Positions 25,201 to 34,200 of a stretch of 64,000 nucleotides of DNA are shown here, piece after piece (positions within the stretch are counted from its first letter, which is position 1; the number at the start of each line of letters is the position of its first letter). The stretch is from NCBI GenBank assembly GCA_034440615.1, contig JAOTOM010004151.1, positions 167,509-231,508 of the forward strand. Direction: 5' to 3'. The notes beneath the pieces were generated by a model, which saw only the letters and a program-made list of their open reading frames with translations, had not been told where the DNA came from and ran no database searches. The DNA comes from Ashinkailepas kermadecensis (Eukaryota > Arthropoda > Thecostraca > Neolepadidae). A program made the position numbers and the translations under genes.

Positions 25201-28200
25201 CAACAGCCTAACTGCCGGGTGGGTGGTGACGCCAAACATTGGGTTGGACCCACACATCCGTCCGTGTGACGTTGAGCCCCGGACACGCCTAGTCTTTTTG
25301 GAGGGGGTTGCTCGTCTCCGTGGGTTAACTGGCTGTTCCGTGTCCTCTGACTACCGGGGGGGGAGGCGCCCTCTGTGATATCTAATCATTCGTGTCCTTG
25401 GACTACCTGAGAGGGGGAGGCACCTTGTGCTACCTGGCACTTAATTTTCTTTGATGGTTTGGGGGATGGGTCCATTGGGTTATCTGACTGTGCCCTTTGG
25501 GCTACCTGTTTGTCCATCTTCCTTCTGCTGGAGGGTCAGGGCTCCTGTCTTGGTCAGCTGACCCCACAGATCTGACCCGTCTCCGGTCGGGTCAAACGAG
25601 CACCTGCTGATGCCGACACCCTCCTGAAATGACACGTACCCCGGCGTCAACGAGGGGCCTGAAACACAGGATGGCGTGGGAGTGCAGAACCCATTGGTGT
25701 AACACAACCAGCCTAAATAGTACCACAAGCTGTCCCGCATTGTTGGTTAAAATGTGCAAATATTTGCACATTTTAATATATTCATGTAAAGGTTCTTCCG
25801 AATTCTGGCATAATTACCTCTTAGTTCATCGACCTGTAAGCTACTGAGAACCTGGACGATATTTTTTGTCAACATAGTCACAATAACCAGGAATGTAAAG
25901 TGCGTCGCCACTCTCCGATATTGCAATGCCACCCCAGTAATAGATGTGGCATATGACGGAGAAACCTCGACGTCCCCTTAGCCACCAGAAGCCAGCCAGT
26001 CGGGTCGGTAGCCAGCCACTCGCCTGTAGTCGGGTGGCCAGGGCGTACAGACAGGGCAGGTCGCACATCTGCTGGTCAATCAGCATACCGCGCGTGCTGT
26101 CGGCGGGGTCGGCTCCCAGCGGCACCACTCTGCAGTTGGAGGCTGTGGCAGAGCAAAACTGTTGCCATCACCAACAACCACACCATCACCATATTGTCAC
26201 CACACCCTCGTCATACCATAACCACATCAGCATCGCATCACTAGACCATCGGTTGGTTATTGGTTTTACGACACGTCGACCGTTGAGTAATGTAGCGTCG
26301 CCAATCTCTCACGCCGATTGGTCGCGGGCGAAGAGTAGCGACAAGTGAGACTCTAACCCACAACCTTTCGATTGTGAGACGAGCATCTTACCCCTAGACC
26401 ACTTAGATAGTTAGTTATTTGGGCTTTAGGGCGCGTCGACAACTATGGTCATATTGCGCCCATCCCCTAGACCACTCTTCCCCATCACTAGACCATCACC
26501 ACATCACTACCACACAATCACATCCTAGTCGTACCATCAGCACACCACTAGCACATTGCCACCATATAGTCACCATGCCATCACCACAACACCTTCGTCA
26601 TACCATCAACATATCGTCACCACACCATCACTGCTTTGCTGCCATGCTGTCACCACACCATATACATACATACATACATACATACATACATACGCACGCA
26701 CGCACGCACGCACGCACCCACACTTTCACTCCCCATCGTCCAGCAGACAAGGTTTGAATGCAGACCAGAGATTCTACTTAGAAATGGCAATACCCTCAGA
26801 TGTTAGCCTCCTCCCTCTCCTACATAGTATTGTGACCTGTGTGTGAGACTGTTCGTGACTCCGGTAATCACGATCTTCGCACACTCATCCAGCATCTTCT
26901 AGTCTGAGCTGAGGCTGCTCTCCACGTCGGCCCAGCAACTGCATGAAATCATTACAAGACAGGAGCTCAAATTCTGCGACAGGTGGCATTCTATATTTTT
27001 ATTCGTGCCATCAAGGAAACAAACATGGAGCAAAAAAAATGTAGCCAGCTTTTGTTACATTTAAACTTTCCTTTCACGAAATAATTACTATTACAGCTTG
27101 CGATATAATTGTAACATGACTTCCAGTTTATTCTCATAAAAAATAGCATTAAGACGCGAATAAATGTACCTACTTGGTATTGGTTATGCATAAAAAAAAA
27201 CTCTGGCTACTAAAGGCGTTATGAAGCTCGGGGAAGACGGGAGTCACCCCCCCACCCCCCCCCCACCCTCGTAAGAAAAACCACCTATGGTACTGATGCC
27301 ACAACAGTGCTTAGAGGTGGTACTTTTCAAGTGAAACCTCCACCCTAATGGTGGCCTCCTGCACCCAAACCTTGTCTACCGGGTGGGGGTGGGTGGGAGA
27401 GGCACTTTGATGTCCTGCTGGGGTCTCTCCAATTGAGCATCACTACCGGGGGAGGGGATGCTCGCCGGGTGTCGTCGGGTGTCGTCGGGTGAGGGACCTC
27501 CTCCTGTGGTAGGAGGTTCCTTCCAGGTGAACTTCCTCCAGAGGTTATGGCTCCTACAGGGATTATGGCTCCTCCAGGGGTGGAACCATAACCCCTGTAT
27601 CGTCTCCCTTAGCTCCCTGACTGTGCCATTTTACCGGGATCATAAAAGCATGGGAAACATCACTGCCACCACTATTCCGGTTTTGGCTGTTATCGATGGG
27701 TATTTGGTAGCTGAAGCAGCCACTATCATGAAATTTTGCAATTTTTGATGTTTCAAGGCTGGCTCTGGTACCGCACTAGTGCTTATGAGGCGTTCCTATG
27801 ACACTTATTCCACTTCCTGATCCACAAATCAGATGATAACGAACTGACGACAGGGGCTCTCTAGCATAGTTCAGGCACTTCGCCACAGTTTGGGTCCCTC
27901 CAGACTTTCAGGAACTTTGGCCTGCAATCGTGCAACCTGTCAAAACTTCAGCTCTTCTCCATGGGCCCTTCGGCAAAAGTGGGCAGAACGGAATATATTA
28001 CGTCCCACCCACCCTGAGAAGTGGATGGGACACGCTCCACCAAACCCACCTCCCTCTCTTGTGACGGGGCCCCACGCTTGGGCATGGTCACAGTAATAAC
28101 TTTCTCCTGGGGCAAAGCAGGCTGCTTCATCAAATATTAACTTCCGCACCGTGACAGGCAGTTCTCCAGGGTCAAAGCATACCCGAGTTGGGACGACCGG

Positions 28201-31200
28201 TGCCACTCTCAAAAGTGAAAGTGACGCTGACGTCCTTCACCTCGTCGCCTGTGTTTTCGATCTCCCAGATGAAAATAGCGCACGGCAGCGACGTATCCTG
28301 CGGCAGACGAAATCGCCGACACGCCGTAAAGCGCCACAAATGGTCACATGCCACGCGATAATCAAAATGATAGTCACTCTTCGATTATATAACATAACAG
28401 GAGTATTGAACACAAATGATTCCCAATATTGTCGTACAGAAATATTCGCACGGGACCTTTTGTCACGTAGAAGTAGCACGGTGTAGAAGGCTTAGAGTAG
28501 AAGCCGTGTTATATAGAAGTATGTTGTGGATGGCCTTGCAGTATAACTGACATCGTGTGGACAGCTTCGGAAAAAGTTGTCATGATTGCGTAAGTTGCCA
28601 TTGAAGTGTTTACGGTACAATTTTCGTCTTGCTCAAGTTGAGTGCTGTAGAACATACAGTAGACATATGGTTGCGCGGAAGTGAAATCGGGAAGTTTTTG
28701 GCACGAATTAATGATGCGACACAGAAATCGTGCATTAGCTGTTTTGTGGTTGGCGTTTTTGTTGTAGATGTATTACTTGCCGGACGGCTCAATTTTATAC
28801 TTGTGCGGGATGCACGATGGGTTAACTGTGCTGCACTTATGTGGCACGGAGGATGGTTACCCCGTAGCTGTGTAGTATGGCGGATGGGCTACCTTCTACG
28901 GAGGATGGTATGGAAGATGGGCTACTTTGTGCGGTATGGAGGACGGGTTACATTGTGCAGTATGGAGAATGGGTTACGTTGTAACTGAGCGATATGGAAG
29001 CTGGGTTACCTTGTAGTTGTGCGGTATGACGGGCGACACCTGGCGGACCGTCAGCCGCACGGCCTGACCGGGCAGGGGCGGGGGAGGGTTACCTTGTAGT
29101 TGTGCGGTATGACGGACGACACCTGGCGGACCGTCAGCCGCACGGTTTGGCCGGGTAGGGGCGGGGTGGGGTGGGGTGGGGGTTACCTTGTAGTTGTGCG
29201 GTATGACGGGCGACACCTGGCGGACCGTCAGCCGCACGGCCTGACCGGGCAGGGGCGGGGGGGGGGTTACCTTGAAGTTGTGCGGTATGACGGGCGACAC
29301 CTGGTGGACCGTTAGCCGCACGGCCTGGCCGGACAGGGGCGGGGGTTACCTTGTAGTTGTGCGGTATGACGGGCGACACCTGGTGGACCGTCAGCCGCAC
29401 GGCCTGACCGGGCAGGGGTGGGGGACGGGGGTTACCTTGTAGTTGTGCGGTATGATGGGCGACACCTGGCGGACCGTCAGCCGCACGGCCTGGCCGGGCG
29501 GCTCGAAGCGTGTCCAGGCGCGCGGGTACAGGCCGCGGTAGGAGGCCGCCTGGCCCGGGTACGACCAGCGCCAGGCGGCGAGCCGGCCGGCGGGCGCCGG
29601 ACAGGCGGTCAGCACCTGGACGTAGTCGGCGCCGCCGGCCACACCGCCTACGCCCACTATGAACTGGTCCGCCGGCGGCGTGTCGTACTCGTACAGGCCG
29701 GGCCGCATCTGGAAGCGCGTGAACTCGCCGCGGAAGCCGCGCCCCATCGAGCCGGAGCCGATGCCGCCCAGTGGGACGCCTGTCGACGGAGCAGTGCTGG
29801 TGCGGGTCACTGCTGCCGACCACAGCGGCCACAGCGGCCACAGCGGCCAGCGCTGGCAGCTCACGCCGAGAGCTTCGGCAAACACGCAGGGCTGCGGCCT
29901 GCAGCAATGCAGGCCACTTGCCCAGCACACAGGTGACTTTAACAAATACATGGCACCACCAGTGGGGTTTTTTACTTTTTGTTTTCAGAGGCTACCCGTG
30001 GTGACTTCTGAAAACAGTGGAGTCCTCTGAAAATGGGACCTGAAGGCACCTCCAGTGGCCTCTAGTAAGGGATAGTGTTGTAACCTGCATGCACTTCGAT
30101 TAAAAACAACAGCAGGACATGTTGGCAACACCATTAGACTATGCTAGACGTTTATTTGGGACATATATTTTCACATATTTGTATATACTGTTATATGTCT
30201 GGAGGCCACAGTGAGTGCAAAGCACTGACTTGTATTAACTTACCATATATTTGTTTTCCGGTGACTGGATGAAACTGATCGATGAATGGTCTCTTCCCCT
30301 GCATCCACATTCTCAAATACCACCATAGGTACCTGTGAGAAGGCAGATTACATTTAGATGTGTGCATAGTTACTACTGGGCATTATGGATCTACTGTGAA
30401 CAGGCATTATTTACCCCAGTGCATCGATAGCTCAGTGGCTAAGATGGGCGCTCGACATGCCAGTGGTATGGGGCTCGGTTCCCCGAGATTCCCACCATTC
30501 CTGCTGGGGTGAGAGATGGGCGACGCCATATGGTCTCATATGCCAAGCAAGTTGTAAAGCCACAACCAACAACATTGCTGGATCGTCTTGGCATATTCTG
30601 GTTCTGGCACTAGTTTAGTGAAAGATGAGAAATAAATAGTAAAATTGCATAAACTCACCACATAAAGCATATAAAGCAAATATACCATAATAAAAAAGAC
30701 TGCAACCAATCAATCCTCAAACCTGACCATTGTGCTACCATGGATATAGCCTAAAAGAGACAATCCACCACCATATGAATCCACAGGTACACCTGCTACT
30801 GGCATAGTTTCCCTTTCATAATCTAAGACATAAAATGTATAAAGCCCAACAAAGACCAGAAGGCCCATTGCAATGGGAATTGCAGTGCACACTAACTACC
30901 TGAAAACTTTTCTTTTCTAGTCAATTTATTCTTCAAAACCAGGTTAGGCTAGGCTAGGTTATGTTATGTTATGCTATGTTATGTTAAATTATGGTGCATT
31001 AGGTTAGGATATGTTGCTATGTTAGGTTAGGCTATATTATACTATGCTATGCTGTTATGTTATGCTATGATAGGTTAGGTTGGGTTTTGTTAGGTTTTTA
31101 GTTTTTCATGACAATTGTGTTTAAGTTTCCTATACCACAGATGTAGCTATTATGATAATAAGCCATGGTGACAACCACCCAGGCCAATGGCAGTGAGTAC

Positions 31201-34200
31201 ACCAACAAAAATGAACAAATACTTGCATTCGCCACAGTTCCTCTAGTTTGCAAGATGTCAATGTATGTGGATACTGTGTGTCACTGTGTGTGGATAAAAA
31301 ACTCCCCGAGATACTGTACTAAAAACAACAGTTATGCATTTGCATATTATAAACATGCTTTTATCATCAATGAGGACATTCTCCAACAACCAATTTGCAA
31401 CTTCTTTGCACTGTCAATTTCCTGGCCATTGGAGGTACACATTAAAGCACTGAGGGTGCAGTTGCAAGGATTGAAGGTGTACCAGAACCCCAAAAGTATG
31501 GAAAGTTACTCTTGGGACCTGCCCACCGCCTCTGTGGTACTGTCCATGGCCTTATTGATGAGCTTGGCATAAATTCCAGGTGTGCATTCAGATCCTCTCA
31601 GGTGTGCATTTGATGTAGCATAAGCATTGGGGGTTTAGGGGCGCATCGACTGCAGTGGCCACGCAGCTATCATAAACATGCATTTGAAGTCTCTTAAGCA
31701 TGTATTTGAAGTATCAGGCATGTATTGGGCATGCAGCTGCTATGTTTTGCAGACTGGTTGTCTGTCATGCAAGTCTGGCACACCTTGATGAGCACCTGAA
31801 AGCCTTTTTGTATGCTGACTGCATGCTTGAATTTGGGTCTGTATGCCTCAGATGTTGTTGAAACCTGTCACGTTTTGCAGAATGGTGTCTGCCTATGCCC
31901 ATTGCTCAAACACTGTGGTTATACATTGTGTGTATGGTGCATAACCACAGCAGTTATGCACCATGCATATGGTGAGTAACCTCAGCAGTTATACACCATA
32001 CTTATATGGTGTAACATTGACATGCTACGTTGGTAGGTGCAAATACATTCTTTGAGTCTACACCATACAAAAAATGGGCTAAAGTATTTTTAAAGACAGT
32101 TGGTTATGAAACAGACCAAGACATAAGAGGAGGAAGTAGATATATCTGGTAATCTTAAGGTAACGTTCACTCAACATTAGTGTGGCATCACTGGAGAGAT
32201 GAATTGATGAACATCATGCTTCACAGGAACAGGAGCAACAAGTTGTTTCCCCATTAGTCGCACCAGTGGATGGGTGTCCCCTCCCCCTCCCTTGATCGAG
32301 AATATCTGGATCTGGCAGTGCCAAACAGTTTAGGGAATCTTATTGCTTTCCAGGCATTCTCAATACAGCATATACTTAAACGATGCAAATATTAAACTGG
32401 ACATGAGTGTTTCCAGGAGCTCATCCAAAGTAAATTTTGGTGTACCCATATTGGATTGGAACCCTTGGTGAAATGTATATATTTTGAGGAAACTCCCTGT
32501 TGCACTCTAAAATTGCCCATAATCATTCGGCTTAACGTGACCTGAAGTTGTCTGAGGCCCTGCTACAACTAGGTAATATATTATACACTGAAATCAGAAA
32601 ATTATGCTTTTATGTTTCAAAGAGCCATCAGAAACCCCTCAGATGTCCTCAAAGACCTGAGGAACATTTTGTCACATTCCCACCGTGACTGGATTGTCTG
32701 CTAAATCCTTTGATGCTGGTAATGGACATTGCAGGTCAGACAATCATTTTCCATCCTGAGCCTGCTTCCCTCAGCCCTACTACATTGCAGTGGCAGATAA
32801 AGGGGCACTGGGGGAATGTGCCCACCCCCATGGAAGGTGGCACCCTCCAGTTGGGAAAAGGTACCTCCCTGGAAAGGCTCTGGTACCCCCTTCCCCACCT
32901 CATCTTTTAAGATGTGCCCCTCTAGAAAGAAGAGGCAGTATTATTGCAGTTTAAGGTATCCACAAGGCAAGTTTTACACACATTTTACCTCCATGAAGCA
33001 ACAGAGGGGTTGGGTTTGGTTAAGTTGGATAATTTTTATTTTGGGCATTCCCCCCACCTCCCACCCACCCTCCAATAATACAAATTGAATCCCTTCATCT
33101 TCAAAAACAGATCAGGCTAGGTTAGGTTTGATTAGGTTAGGTTTTCTAAGTTGCAAATTTTAGAAAAATATTGTTTTGAAAATTTCCCATTATTTTAAAA
33201 CAAATTTCTTTTCCTGCATGGATGGTTAGGCTAGGCTCAACTTCATATTGAACATTACTTTTTATGCCATTACCCAACTCCAAGCACTTTTGGGTATTAT
33301 TTTGCATCTCACCTGAAAAGCATGCATTTGCAGAGGAAATCAGTGGTTGCATCATGCTAACAACATTCATAAACATTGATTGTAACAAGAAATTCCAAAA
33401 AATCAAATATTACCCCTGAATCTACAAATTTACTAAAAAGGCACCTTACTGAAGGGAAAAGGCACTCCCCCTCTCTGTATGCTCTCTGTGGCATACCCTG
33501 GAAGGAAAAGGTGCCCACCCAAGTACTTTCAATGACACCTTTCTAAAGAAAAGGTGCCCCTTTATAGAAAAGTACCCCAATGACAATTCCTGGACCTACT
33601 ACCTTTTTATGTTTCTGTTCTGTTTCTAAAAGACCTAATGGACTTTTCTGTTTCAAGTTTCAATTTCAAGACTTCAAAAATTACATGTGATTAGATAAAT
33701 CATAGAAAAAAATAACCTAACCAATAATATAGCATAATAAATATAATATATTATAACATAATATAATCTAACCTAACCTAACTGGTACAACTAGAATCAT
33801 TCCAAAAAACTTTTGCTACAACTCTACAAATCTTGGCGAACATTGCTAACAGCATAGCAATGAACTTCTGGCCTTGATCAAAAGTTATGAATGCATGTGG
33901 TTGCAAGTGTTCCATTTTGGGAATTAATGTGGGATTAAGCCAGAAACATAAGGTTTTCTGTGTGAAAGGGTATTGAATAAAATGTCTTCTTTGCCACATC
34001 TGTGACACCAGGTATGGATAATTATACCACATTGGCTATATTTGTAGAGTGAAGATTATGATGGTGTATTTCTTTGCCAACTGAGAAGAGAATTTGCAGA
34101 TAGAATGAGTGGTTGCAACATCTTAATCATGTTCAAAACATTGCATTCAGAAACAAAATTTGATGTAATCAAAAGTAACCTTGATGCCCAATAATGGCCA

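Larger units (their letters stand above)
26150..26660. repeat. Degenerate CCATCACCA-rich tract in intron 4
   Basis: Loose 9-12 bp repetitions of ACCATCACCAC and CACCATATAGTC on both sides of the nested SINE. Confidence 0.7.

Noticed and set aside
23916..25269. Plus-strand ORFs of 323-407 residues with [14 protein letters not shown] repeats
   Set aside because: Shadows of the 30-bp minisatellite in intron 6. The 30-bp unit is a multiple of three and lacks stops.
29134..29928. 264-residue minus-strand ORF in another frame over exon 3
   Set aside because: It is a GC-rich out-of-frame shadow. The GBA2 frame runs through the same region with conserved motifs and consistent splice phases.
30935..31095. 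True telomeric repeat array
   Set aside because: TAGGT-like pentamers are degenerate, short and interstitial within an intron.
31165..31572. 135-residue plus-strand ORF in intron 1
   Set aside because: No recognisable domain and antisense to the gene. Composition is not distinctive.
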